Shown here in pieces: positions 34,914 to 42,989 of a stretch of DNA of 64,000 nt (within the stretch, counting starts at the first letter, position 1; the number at the start of each line of letters is the position of its first letter). Where the stretch lies: contig JAWKHR010000018.1 in NCBI GenBank assembly GCA_041394725.1, positions 57,545 to 121,544 on the forward strand, in the 5' to 3' direction. The notes beneath the pieces were generated by a model. The model was not told the DNA's origin. It saw only the letters and a list, made by a program, of their open reading frames with translations, and searched no databases. This DNA comes from JAWKHR01 sp041394725 (GTDB lineage: Bacteria > Acidobacteriota > Vicinamibacteria > Vicinamibacterales > SCN-69-37). The position numbers and the translations under genes were made by a program.

Positions 34914-35947
34914 GTCTTCAGCCCTGGCCGGCGCCGACGCGGACCGATCGCGCCGGCCCTCACGCCACGCTCCTTGATTCGATGCCAAGCGGTCCGAGTG
35001 ACCGCGCGAAGCTCCGCCAGCGAGCTGCCGGTGATACCGAGCGCTTCAGCCTGCTCGGCAATGGATCCGCCGCCGAACTTTGACCAGAGGTACCGCTCCT
35101 CGCATCTCGTCCACGCGAAAGGAAGCAACCGCTCGACCAGCTCTCGCGTGTGTGTCGCCAGCCCGTCGCCCTCGCCGGGCGGATTCGGCGCGGTGGGCGG
35201 GGCCATCCGATCGAGGTCCCAATCGACGCCAGCGGGACTCTCCCACTCCGCTCGCCGCTTGCGGTCGCGGAGGGCGTCGATGACCTTGTTCTTGGCAATT
35301 GCGGTGAACCAGGCGACCGGGTCGCCAGCGGCTGGATCGCAGAGGAAAGGCCTTGCAAGGTACTTCACAAGAGCGTCTGCGACGGCGGCGGACAACAGGT
35401 CGTCTCGGTCGGCGCAGGGGCCACACCAGCGTCCGAGGCACGTCAATAGTTCCGGCCGGACGAGTGCGGAGATCTCCTCAGAGATCTGCACACGCTCATC
35501 CCGCTCCGCCCTCAGCAGGCGGCCGTGAAGAGCGACGAACTGGGCCGCGACGTTCCTACGCCGCATACCCCAGCAGGTCAAACGGTTTACGTCCCGGGCC
35601 GCAGCCTGCCAATCTGCGTTCGAAACCGTAGCCAAGAAGTGCTCCCGGCCCGAGACGAACTGCCGAATCCTGCGCTGGTCCAGCGACGCGCTTCGGTCCG
35701 AGCTGGCGACGACCAGCTCCACCAGGAAGGGAACGGGTTGCCGAGTGGCGATCTGCGCACGCACGCTCGCGAGAGGGAGTCGGCCGGACTCGAAGACAAC
35801 CGAGTCCAACGACTTGGCATCAAGCCCCTCCAGGCTAGTTCGGGAGGCGTACGTGATGATCACTTCGTGACCGAGCTGCTCGAGCTCGGACACGAATGGC
35901 TCACGAAGGGAGGAAGCGATCGGCCAGACGACGAGGGTGTCTATCAT
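34910..35947 (-). CDS. Sigma-70-like protein with receiver-like N-terminal domain
   Basis: The 345-residue protein starts MIDTLVVWPIASSLREPF. Residues ~1-110 show alternating strands and helices like a response-regulator receiver. The usual phosphoacceptor position reads SLDSVVFESG, with no clear phosphorylatable Asp pocket. Residues ~162-235 resemble sigma region 2 (DRDDLLSAAVADALVKYLARPF, VAWFTAIAKNKVIDALRDRK). Residues ~285-330 resemble region 4 (SIAEQAEALGITGSSLAELR). It is the first gene of the minus-strand cassette, suggesting it controls the cysteine-rich miniprotein/redoxin/permease group (inference). Upstream in-frame ATGs at 35959 and 35974 are alternatives. It could instead be a non-sigma DNA-binding regulator. 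Confidence 0.65.
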   Translation of the reverse strand: MIDTLVVWPIASSLREPFVSELEQLGHEVIITYASRTSLEGLDAKSLDSVVFESGRLPLASVRAQIATRQPVPFLVELVVASSDRSASLDQRRIRQFVSGREHFLATVSNADWQAAARDVNRLTCWGMRRRNVAAQFVALHGRLLRAERDERVQISEEISALVRPELLTCLGRWCGPCADRDDLLSAAVADALVKYLARPFLCDPAAGDPVAWFTAIAKNKVIDALRDRKRRAEWESPAGVDWDLDRMAPPTAPNPPGEGDGLATHTRELVERLLPFAWTRCEERYLWSKFGGGSIAEQAEALGITGSSLAELRAVTRTAWHRIKERGVRAGAIGPRRRRPGLKT

Positions 35948-36133
35948 CACAGCCCCCATTCGTTCCGAAGACAAAGACAGTAACGAGCACGAAGTCGGGG
36001 GCTGCTGGGCCCTGATTCACTGAGACGTCGTTCAGAAGACTGCGTCGAACGGCGTTCTCGTCGCACACACCGGTCGAGAGCGGTGGCAAGGCCCCTCGTT
36101 GACGGCGCACGTCGTTGAGGCCGGCTCGCGCTA

Positions 36134-36188
36134 GGGTTGGGTTGGGTTGGGTTGGGTTGGGTTGGGTTGGGTTGGGTTGGGTTGGGTT
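36134..36188. repeat. (GGGTT)11 telomere-like tract in a 504-base gene-free gap
   Basis: Eleven perfect GGGTT units (plus strand) are followed by two degenerate units, GGGCT and GGGTC. Runs of three G every five bases fit a G-quadruplex on this strand. The tract lies ~190 bases upstream of the sigma-like gene start, in the gap 35948-36451. I find no gene, tRNA or clear promoter in the rest of that gap. An open frame through the repeat would encode only GWVGL repeats and is an artefact. Confidence 0.9.
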
Positions 36189-36451
36189 GGGCTGGGTCCA
36201 GCCGTCCGGCCGCTGCGAAATCAGCTTCCGTGGCTGAGGCGTGCGATGGTGACGGGCCGGGACTGACCAAGGTCACGTTCTTCACTCTCGTCCCCTCAAA
36301 ACAAGAGAAACGTGTTGGAGATTGGCTACGAGGGAAAGCAAGGACCGAACCATTTCGCGGTCGTCACCCCGACTGCTCTCTAGTCCGTTCCTCATTTCCA
36401 CGCCAACGAGTGGATTGCAGAACCGTACATGGCATTACGATTCTGTCGCGC

Positions 36452-37210
36452 CTACACCCTGTTTGTCGCTTCTGGCACACCCGCGGCATCGGACGTGCCC
36501 GGACCCGCCCCGGCGACGATCTCCCGCACGCGCTCCGCCAGCGCGCGGACGTCGCGGCGCGTGAGCCCGTCAGTGGAGATCGGCTCGTGGACGGTCACCA
36601 CCACGTCGGCGGGGCACACCATCAGGCGGCCCTTCGGCATCACCGTGCGGCTGCCCGTCAGCGTGACCGGCACGATCGGCCACCGGTTCTCGACGGCGAG
36701 CAGGAACACGCCGGCCTTGAACGGCTGCACCCGGCCGTCGCGCGTCCGCGATCCCTCGGGAAAGACGATGAGCGACGCGCCGTGGCGGGTCAGGCGCTGC
36801 ATCTTCTTCAGGATGCCGGCGCCGGGGTTGGTGCGGTTCACGAGCAGGTGGCCGCTCCACTTGAGGTGCCAGCCGATGAACGGCACCCAGCCGAGCGCGG
36901 CCTTCGCCATGATGCGGAGCTGCCGCGGGATCGCGGTGAAGAGAATCGGGATGTCGTAGATGCTCGCGTGGTTGGCGACGAAGATGCAGCTCCGGTCGGG
37001 CGGCGGCAGGCTCCCGCGGCGCTCGATCCGGACGCCGCTCGTCCGCACGATCGCGCGGCCCCACCACTGCGCGCACCGGTGGGCCCACATGCCGCGTCGA
37101 TCGAGGAGTCCGCCGACGAGCGACGCCAGGCCGAGGACGATCGTGTAGACGGCAATCAGGGGGATCAGGACGAAGACCGTCCGCCACCAGTGGAACGGCG
37201 GCACGGTCAC
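36452..37210 (-). CDS. 1-acyl-sn-glycerol-3-phosphate acyltransferase family protein
   Basis: This 252-residue membrane acyltransferase of the PlsC/LPLAT family has an N-terminal hydrophobic segment (~9-35). The catalytic motif I is NHASIYDIPILF (~78-90), motif II is LKWSGHLLVNR and motif III is LIVFPEGSRTRDGRVQPFKAG (~148-168). A VPVTLTGS segment forms motif IV. It converts lysophosphatidate to phosphatidate in phospholipid synthesis, or acylates a related lipid. The GTG at 37210 overlaps the stop of the PIN/TRAM gene (GTGA), so it is the downstream partner of a coupled pair. Confidence 0.92.
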   Translation of the reverse strand: MTVPPFHWWRTVFVLIPLIAVYTIVLGLASLVGGLLDRRGMWAHRCAQWWGRAIVRTSGVRIERRGSLPPPDRSCIFVANHASIYDIPILFTAIPRQLRIMAKAALGWVPFIGWHLKWSGHLLVNRTNPGAGILKKMQRLTRHGASLIVFPEGSRTRDGRVQPFKAGVFLLAVENRWPIVPVTLTGSRTVMPKGRLMVCPADVVVTVHEPISTDGLTRRDVRALAERVREIVAGAGPGTSDAAGVPEATNRV

Positions 37211-38295
37211 GCCTGGGCGGCGGGTCTGGGCCGGCGGGCGGCCTCGTCGCGGTCGCGGTCGCCGCGGCCCTCGGCACGCCCGCCGTCGCCAGCCGGGGCG
37301 GCGGCGTCGGCGTGCCGGCCGAAGATCATCCGTCCGGCGGTGGTCTGCAGCACGCTGGTCACGACGATGTCGAGGTTGCGGCCGATCCGCGTCCGCGCAT
37401 TGTCCACCACGACCATCGTCCCGTCGTCGAGGTAGGCCACGCCCTGGTTGTGCTCCTTGCCTTCCTTGAGGATGAAGACGTTGAGCACCTCGCCCGGCAG
37501 GACGACGGGCTTCAGGCTGTTGGCCAGCTCGTTGATGTTCAGCACCTCGACGCCGCGCAGCTGCGCGACCTTGTTGAGGTTGAAGTCGTTCGTCACGATG
37601 CTGCCGAGCAGCGTGCGCGCCAGCTCGATCAGCTTCAGGTCCACTTCCTTGACCTGCGGGAAATCCAGGTCGGAGACGATCACCTCGACGCCCGACATCT
37701 TCTGGATGCGGTGCAGGATGTCCAGGCCGCGCCGGCCGCGGTTGCGCTTGAGCGGGTCGGAGGAATCGGCGACGTACTGCAGTTCCTTCAGCACGAACTG
37801 CGGCACGACGAGCGTCCCGTCGAGGAAGCCGGTCTCGACGATCTCGGCGACGCGGCCGTCGATGATGACGCTGGTGTCGAGAATCTTGTAGCGCTTCTGG
37901 GGCCGCGCGTCGCGGAAGAGCGACAGGAACTTGGCGGGCTCCAGCCACTCACCCTTGCGCGACCCGAGGACCAGCCCGAGGTACGGCAGGACGATGATGA
38001 TGAGGCCGTGCAGGAACTGCACGCGGGTGTTGCCCGTGTTGGCCCAGTAGAGCGACGAGCTGATGGTGCGCGCGATCCACAGGCCGACGCCGAAGCCGAG
38101 CAGCGCGCCCAGGAGCTTCGTGACCTCGGCATCGCGCAGGTGCGTCTCGGCGATCACGATCCCGAGGGCGACCAGCAGTCCGAGCAGCGCGCTCAGGGAC
38201 GGATGGCCTTCCACCGGACCGATCACGGTCGCCGCATACACGACCACGGCCGTGAAAACGCCCCTCACGAGGAGGTAGCCGTTCATCGGGAACAT
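37207..38295 (-). CDS. PIN/TRAM-domain membrane protein (YacL-like)
   Basis: The 362-residue protein has four N-terminal membrane helices (~8-25, 30-48, 62-80, 90-112). A PIN nuclease-like domain follows (ILDTSVIIDGRVAEIVETGF, with acidic residues at DTS, and IVTNDFNLNKVA). A TRAM domain (~275-330, NQGVAYLDDGTMVVVDNAR) completes the family architecture, plus a low-complexity charged tail. Family members are found beside radA or ispD in many bacteria; the biochemical role is unresolved, RNA cleavage being suggested by the PIN fold. Start ATG at 38295, with a second ATG three codons later. It lies 98 bases downstream of radA. Confidence 0.9.
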   Translation of the reverse strand: MFPMNGYLLVRGVFTAVVVYAATVIGPVEGHPSLSALLGLLVALGIVIAETHLRDAEVTKLLGALLGFGVGLWIARTISSSLYWANTGNTRVQFLHGLIIIVLPYLGLVLGSRKGEWLEPAKFLSLFRDARPQKRYKILDTSVIIDGRVAEIVETGFLDGTLVVPQFVLKELQYVADSSDPLKRNRGRRGLDILHRIQKMSGVEVIVSDLDFPQVKEVDLKLIELARTLLGSIVTNDFNLNKVAQLRGVEVLNINELANSLKPVVLPGEVLNVFILKEGKEHNQGVAYLDDGTMVVVDNARTRIGRNLDIVVTSVLQTTAGRMIFGRHADAAAPAGDGGRAEGRGDRDRDEAARRPRPAAQA

Positions 38296-38393
38296 TGTAG
38301 CCGGGTACGGCGGAGGGGGCCGGACGCGGGGCCGGGCCCCTCCGCGGGCGGCCCGCGCCTCCGGCACTGGAACGGGGTGGGAGTGGGCGTGCC

Positions 38394-39767
38394 CTACACC
38401 AGCGCGTCGAGCGCCTGCCCGACGTCGCGCACGCCGACGACGTCGAGTCCGCCGGGCACGTCCGCCGCGGGCACGTTGCCCTCCGGGGCGACGACACGAC
38501 GGAACCCGAGCTGCGCGGCCTCGCGCACGCGCAACGCGGCCTGCGACGTGGCCCGCACCTCGCCGGCCAGGCCGACCTCGCCGAACACGACGACGTCGGG
38601 CGGCACCACGCGGTTGCGCAGGCTCGACGCGACGGCGACGAGCGTCGCGAGGTCCGCCGCCGGCTCGTCCACCGCCATCCCGCCCGCGACGTTGACGAAC
38701 ACGTCGTCGGTCGCCAGGTTCAGGCCGACACGCTTGTCGAGCACCGCCAGGAGCAGCGCGAGCCGCTGCGGATCCAGGCCGTTCGCCGTGCGGCGGGGAT
38801 TGCCGAAGGTCGCCGTGGACACCAGCGCCTGCACCTCGACGAGGATCGGCCGCGACCCCTCGATCGTGCAGAGGACGACGGACCCCGGCACGCCCGACGG
38901 CCGCTCGGCCAGGAAGAGCTTCGACGGGTTCGGCACGGGCCGCAGCCCCGACGCCGTCATCTCGAACACGCCCAGCTCGCTCACCGCGCCGAACCGGTTC
39001 TTCACCGCGCGCACGACGCGCTGCGCGTGGTGCTGCTCGCCCTCGAAGTAGAGGACCGTGTCCACCACGTGCTCGAGCACCTTGGGGCCGGCCAGGCTGC
39101 CGTCCTTCGTCACGTGGCCGACGAGGATCGTCGGCAGGTTCCGGCCCTTGGCGGTGAACAGCAGGTCCGTCGCGGCCTGGCGGACCTGCCCCACGCTGCC
39201 GGGCGCGGAGGTCATCTTCAGCGAGAACACCGTCTGGATGGAGTCCACGATGAGCAGGCGCGGCTTGAGCCGATCGACTTCCTCGATGATCCGCTCGACG
39301 CACGTCTCGGCCAGGAGGAAGAGGGCGCCCGCGCCGACGCCGAGGCGCTCGCCGCGCAGCTTGATCTGGTGCTCCGACTCCTCGCCCGAGCAGTAGAGCA
39401 CCGGCCCGACGCTCGCCGCGAAGTGCGCGGCGGCCTGCAGCAGGAGCGTCGACTTGCCGATGCCGGGCTCGCCCCCGAGCAGGACGAGCGAGCCGGGCAC
39501 GATACCGCCGCCGAGCACGCGGTCGAACTCGCTGACGCCGGACGACAGCCGCGGCGCGGTGACCGTGTCTACCGCGTCGTACGGCTGCGCCCGGCCGCCG
39601 CCGAGCCGCGCGGCAGACGCGGCGGGCCCGGCCGTCGCGCCCGCCGCAACGCTGGCGCGCTCCTCGACGTACGTGTTCCACGCGCCGCAGTCGGGACACC
39701 GGCCAATCCACTTCTGCGACTGCGCGCCGCAGGTGGTGCAGGCGAAGAAGGTGCGGGAATGCTTCAC
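38394..39767 (-). CDS. radA: DNA repair protein RadA
   Basis: This 457-residue RecA-related branch-migration helicase has an N-terminal C4 zinc motif (CTTCGAQSQKWIGRCPDCGA), Walker A GEPGIGKSTLLLQ (~87-99), Walker B LLIVDSIQT and the RadA-specific KNRFG (~248-252). A C-terminal Lon-like domain carries VNVAGGMAVDEPAADL and VVFGEVGLAGEVR. The GTG at 39767 gives the expected family N-terminus. The 14 bases before it run straight into the terminal repeat of the element at 39781-40355, and no Shine-Dalgarno sequence is visible. Confidence 0.96.
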   Translation of the reverse strand: MKHSRTFFACTTCGAQSQKWIGRCPDCGAWNTYVEERASVAAGATAGPAASAARLGGGRAQPYDAVDTVTAPRLSSGVSEFDRVLGGGIVPGSLVLLGGEPGIGKSTLLLQAAAHFAASVGPVLYCSGEESEHQIKLRGERLGVGAGALFLLAETCVERIIEEVDRLKPRLLIVDSIQTVFSLKMTSAPGSVGQVRQAATDLLFTAKGRNLPTILVGHVTKDGSLAGPKVLEHVVDTVLYFEGEQHHAQRVVRAVKNRFGAVSELGVFEMTASGLRPVPNPSKLFLAERPSGVPGSVVLCTIEGSRPILVEVQALVSTATFGNPRRTANGLDPQRLALLLAVLDKRVGLNLATDDVFVNVAGGMAVDEPAADLATLVAVASSLRNRVVPPDVVVFGEVGLAGEVRATSQAALRVREAAQLGFRRVVAPEGNVPAADVPGGLDVVGVRDVGQALDALV

Positions 39768-39848
39768 GCGAGACTTCGAAGTTCGAAGTTCGAACTTGGA
39801 ACCTCGGTGGCCGGCTTCGCCGGCATCTCGTTTGCTTGGCTCTCAGGC

Positions 39849-40217
39849 ATGACACCCCGGCTCGAGTCCTTTCAGGACCGATCGTTTCGCTTCGCCTGCG
39901 ACGTCGTCCGGCTGTACGTCCTGTTGTCGCAGCATCACCATGTGCCTCTGCATCTCTCGCGCCAGATGCTGCGCGCCGGAACCTCCGTCGGCGCCAACCT
40001 CGAAGAGGCCCGGGCCGCGCTGAGCCGCCGTGATTCCGCGACCCGGTTCGGCGTGGCCCTCAAAGAAGCCCGGGAGACCAGCTACTGGCTCCGCCTCATG
40101 CGCGCCACCGACCTCGTGCCGTCGGTGACCGTCGATCCCCTCATCCTCGAAGCCGGCGAGATGATCGGCATCCTCTCGAGCGCCCGACGGAAGCTGGCCG
40201 AGCCGGTGGCCGGGTAG
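39849..40217 (+). CDS. Four-helix bundle protein (23S rRNA IVS-type family)
   Basis: This 122-residue helical protein matches the four-helix-bundle family often found in 23S rRNA intervening sequences. Landmarks are FQDRSFRFACDVVRLYVLL, the conserved LSRQMLRAGTSVGANLEEA (~44-63) and FGVALKEARETSYWLRLM (~79-96). A last helix (~102-118, ILEAGEMIGILSSARRKL) completes the bundle. No enzymatic function is known; some members may bind nucleic acid. The gene is alone on the plus strand inside the inverted-repeat element, against the direction of its neighbours radA and alr, which fits a recently acquired unit. Confidence 0.9.
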   Translation: MTPRLESFQDRSFRFACDVVRLYVLLSQHHHVPLHLSRQMLRAGTSVGANLEEARAALSRRDSATRFGVALKEARETSYWLRLMRATDLVPSVTVDPLILEAGEMIGILSSARRKLAEPVAG

Positions 40218-40234
40218 CTGGGACCCTTGAGGGA

Positions 40235-40265
40235 GCCGAGCGGGGGTAGCTCTTACCCGCTCGGC
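40235..40265 (+). terminator. Hairpin after the four-helix bundle gene
   Basis: A perfect 10 bp stem pairs GCCGAGCGGG (40235-40244) with CCCGCTCGGC (40256-40265), 17 bases after the stop codon. It lacks a T-run, so it may be a structural hairpin of the element and not a factor-independent terminator. Confidence 0.5.
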
Positions 40266-40376
40266 GCTTGCGAAACTTCGAAGTTCGAACTGTGAACTCC
40301 GAACCAAGGTCGCCGGCGAAGCCGGCCACCGATGTTCCAAGTTCGAAGTTCGAACTTCAACGTTTCTCAGGCGTCC

Positions 40377-41498
40377 TTATCCCCAATACTCTCGCTCGAT
40401 CCTGCTGCCCAGCCGGCACAGCACTTCCCACGGAATCGCGCCGATGGCGGCGGCGACTTCGCGCGCCGTGATCACCTCGTCGCCCTGGCGGCCGAGCAGC
40501 ACCACCTCGTCGCCAGGCGAGACGTCCAGGCCCGTGACGTCGATCGTGATCATGTCCATGCACACCGATCCGACGATGGGCGCGCGGCGGCCGCGGACCA
40601 GCACCGACGCGCGGCCCGCCAGTCGCGTATCGAGCCCGTCGGCGTACCCGGCCGGGACGACGGCCAGCGTGCGCGGTCCCTCGGCGGTCCAGCGCAGGCC
40701 GTAGCCCGTGCCCTCCCCCGACCGTACCCCCTTCACGGCCACGATACGGCTGACCAGTGACAGGGCAGGTCCCAGGTCCAGGTTCGTCGCCGACAGCGGC
40801 GGCGGGACCACGCCGTAGAGCAGGAGTCCCGGCCGGACCCAGTCGTACCAGGTGCGGGTGTCGCGCAGGAGCGCCGCCGAGTTCGCCGCGTGTCGCCGGG
40901 GACCGCGCAGGCCCATGGCGCCGAGCGCCGCGGTCGCCCGCTCGAAGCGCGCGCGCTGGGTCTCGAGCATCGGCGACTCGGGGTCGTCGGCGGTGGCGAA
41001 GTGGGTGTAGACCGCCTCGATCGAGAGGTGCGGGCTCGCGAGGACGGGCGGCAGCGTCCGGCCGAGGTTGTCGTGCCGGAAGCCCAGCCGGTTCATCCCG
41101 GTGTCGATCTTGAGGTGACAGCCGATGCGGACGCCGCGCGCCGCGGCGGCGGCCTCGATCGCCGTCGCGGCGGCGGGGGTCGAGATCGTCGGCGTCAGGT
41201 GGTGCTCGAACACGCCGGCCAGGTCGCTGACGCTCTGGGCGCCGAAGACCAGGATCGGGATCGTCACGCCGCCGCGGCGCAGCTCGACGCCCTCCTCGAT
41301 GTCCGCGCACGCGAGCATCGCCGCGCCCGCCGCCTCGAGCGCGCGCCCCACGTGGACCGCGCCATGGCCATAGGCGCCGGCTTTGACCACCGCGATGAGG
41401 CCGGGCGGGTCGGCGCGCTCCTCGAGCAGCCGCCGGATGGCGCGCAGGTTGGCCGCCATCGCCTCCAGGCTGACGACGGCGACCGTGGGTCGGATCAC
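40377..41498 (-). CDS. alr: Alanine racemase
   Basis: This 373-residue PLP enzyme makes D-alanine for peptidoglycan. The PLP-lysine motif is VVKAGAYGHGAVHVG (~38-52) and GCHLKIDTGMNRLGF (~131-145) follows. The C-terminal catalytic tyrosine region is VRSGEGTGYGLRWTAEGPRT and VGSVCMDMITIDVTG. The GTG start at 41498 overlaps the dnaB stop by 4 bases, so translation is likely coupled. Its stop lies 22 bases from the right end of the inverted-repeat element. Confidence 0.95.
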   Translation of the reverse strand: MIRPTVAVVSLEAMAANLRAIRRLLEERADPPGLIAVVKAGAYGHGAVHVGRALEAAGAAMLACADIEEGVELRRGGVTIPILVFGAQSVSDLAGVFEHHLTPTISTPAAATAIEAAAAARGVRIGCHLKIDTGMNRLGFRHDNLGRTLPPVLASPHLSIEAVYTHFATADDPESPMLETQRARFERATAALGAMGLRGPRRHAANSAALLRDTRTWYDWVRPGLLLYGVVPPPLSATNLDLGPALSLVSRIVAVKGVRSGEGTGYGLRWTAEGPRTLAVVPAGYADGLDTRLAGRASVLVRGRRAPIVGSVCMDMITIDVTGLDVSPGDEVVLLGRQGDEVITAREVAAAIGAIPWEVLCRLGSRIEREYWG

Positions 41499-42847
41499 GC
41501 GTCGGCCCCGTAGGGGCCACCCGGGGCGAGGTTCTCGAACCGCGTGTACTGCTTGAGGAACGCGACGCGCACGCTGCCGATGGGCCCGTTGCGCTGCTTG
41601 CCGATGATGAGCTCGGCCGTGCCCTCGGCCTCGGGCCGCGGTTCGCCCTCGTTCTGGTACATCTCCTCGCGGAAGATGAAGATGACCACGTCGGCGTCCT
41701 GCTCGAGGGCGCCCGACTCGCGCAGGTCGGAGAGCTGCGGCCGGTGGTCGCCGCGGGTCTCGGTCGCGCGGCTCAGCTGGCTGAGCGCGAGAATCGGGAC
41801 GTTCAGCTCCTTGGCGAGGATCTTCATCGCGCGCGAGATCGACGCGAGCTCCTGCTGCCGGTTCTCGAACCGGCCGCGGCCCTGCATGAGCTGGAGGTAG
41901 TCGACGACGATCATGTCGAGCCCGTGCTCGAGCTTGAGCCGCCGGGCCTTGGCGCGCATCTCGAGGATGCCGATCGACGGCGTGTCGTCGATGAACACCT
42001 TCGCCTCGTGCAGCCGCGCGAACGCGTCCACGAGCCGCGCGTAGTCCTGCTCGGACAGGAAGCCGCCGCGGAAACGGTGCGCGTCCACGCGCGCCTCCGA
42101 CGTGAGCATGCGCATGAACAGCTGTTCCTTGGACATCTCGAGGCTGAAGATGCCCACCGACTTGCCCGCCTCGATGCCGCTGTGCAGCGCCATGTTGAGC
42201 ACGAGGCTCGTCTTGCCCATCGACGGCCGCGCGGCGACGATGACGAGGTCGCCGGGCTGAAAGCCCGAGGTCATCTCGTCGAGGTCCACGAACCCGCTGG
42301 GCACGCCGGTCACCAGGCCGCGATGCGCCTGCAGCGTCTCGATCAGCTGGTAGCCCGAGTCGACGAGCTCACTCAGCTTGACGAACCCGCTGCGCATCCG
42401 GTTGTCGGCGATCTGGAAGATCGACCGCTCGGCCGAGTCGAGCAGCTCGTCGGCGTCCTCCTCGGCGTCGTAGGCGCGGACGAGCACCTCGTTGGCCGAC
42501 TGGATCAGCCGCCGGAGCGTGGACTTCTCCTTGACGATGCGCGCGTAGTACTCGACGTTGGCCGACCGCGGCACGCCGTCGGTCAGCGACGAGATGTAGG
42601 CGGGCCCGCCGACCTCGTCGAGCTCGCTGGACCGGGCGAGCTCGTCGTTGAGCGTGACGAAGTCCACCGGCTCGCTGCGGTCGGTCAGCGAGACCATCTT
42701 CTCGAAGATGCGCCGGTGCGCGTCGCGGAAGAAGTCCTCCGCGTCGATCACCTCGGCGGCCTGGTTGAACGCCTGGTTGTTGATCAGGATGGCGCCGAGC
42801 ACGCTCTTCTCGGCTTCGAGGTTGTGCGGCAGCGTGCGGTCGGCCAT
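41495..42847 (-). CDS. dnaB: Replicative DNA helicase DnaB
   Basis: This 450-residue hexameric helicase of the replisome has an N-terminal primase-interaction domain starting MADRTLPHNLEAEKSVLGAI. The RecA-like motor carries Walker A VAARPSMGKTSLVLNMA (~203-219), Walker B MIVVDYLQLM and LSQLSRATETRGDHRPQLSDLRESGALEQDADVV. No intein is present. It lies downstream of rplI behind a strong terminator and upstream of alr with a 4-base overlap. The rpsF-rpsR-rplI-dnaB order is common in bacteria. Confidence 0.97.
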   Translation of the reverse strand: MADRTLPHNLEAEKSVLGAILINNQAFNQAAEVIDAEDFFRDAHRRIFEKMVSLTDRSEPVDFVTLNDELARSSELDEVGGPAYISSLTDGVPRSANVEYYARIVKEKSTLRRLIQSANEVLVRAYDAEEDADELLDSAERSIFQIADNRMRSGFVKLSELVDSGYQLIETLQAHRGLVTGVPSGFVDLDEMTSGFQPGDLVIVAARPSMGKTSLVLNMALHSGIEAGKSVGIFSLEMSKEQLFMRMLTSEARVDAHRFRGGFLSEQDYARLVDAFARLHEAKVFIDDTPSIGILEMRAKARRLKLEHGLDMIVVDYLQLMQGRGRFENRQQELASISRAMKILAKELNVPILALSQLSRATETRGDHRPQLSDLRESGALEQDADVVIFIFREEMYQNEGEPRPEAEGTAELIIGKQRNGPIGSVRVAFLKQYTRFENLAPGGPYGADA

Positions 42848-42887
42848 GCGGGGAATGATAGAACCTCAGGCCCGGCGCCTGAACGGG

Positions 42888-42919
42888 AAAAGCGCCAGGC
42901 GGGCAGGCCCGCCTGGCGC
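42888..42919 (-). terminator. Intrinsic terminator after rplI
   Basis: A perfect 12 bp stem pairs GCGCCAGGCGGG (42892-42903) with CCCGCCTGGCGC (42908-42919) around a 4-base loop. In the minus direction it is followed by TTTT. It lies 71 bases beyond the rplI stop and 41 bases before dnaB, so it should separate the rpsF operon from dnaB. Confidence 0.75.
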
Positions 42920-42989
42920 CAGAGGTGTCGCGGCCGCTCGGGCCGCGTCCGGATTCGAGGCCGGTCAGGCCTCTTCAGGCCAGAGCCGG

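Larger units (their letters stand above)
39781..40355. mobile_element. 575 bp element with 44 bp terminal inverted repeats
   Basis: The left end 39781-39824 and the right end 40312-40355 are inverted copies matching at 42 of 44 positions. Both contain the palindromic TTCGAA-rich block and GGTGGCCGGCTTCGCCGGC. Between them is one plus-strand gene (four-helix-bundle protein) and a hairpin. Short extra copies of ACTTCGAAGTTCGAAC lie just outside the left end (39773-) and inside the right end (40274-40290). The element sits between radA and alr, which face the opposite way. No transposase is encoded. The layout suggests a non-autonomous mobile or hairpin-forming element (inference). Confidence 0.7.

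Noticed and set aside
36134..36450. Coding frame through the GGGTT tract giving GWVGL repeats
   Set aside because: Repeat-derived artefact. The continuation lies antisense to the acyltransferase gene.
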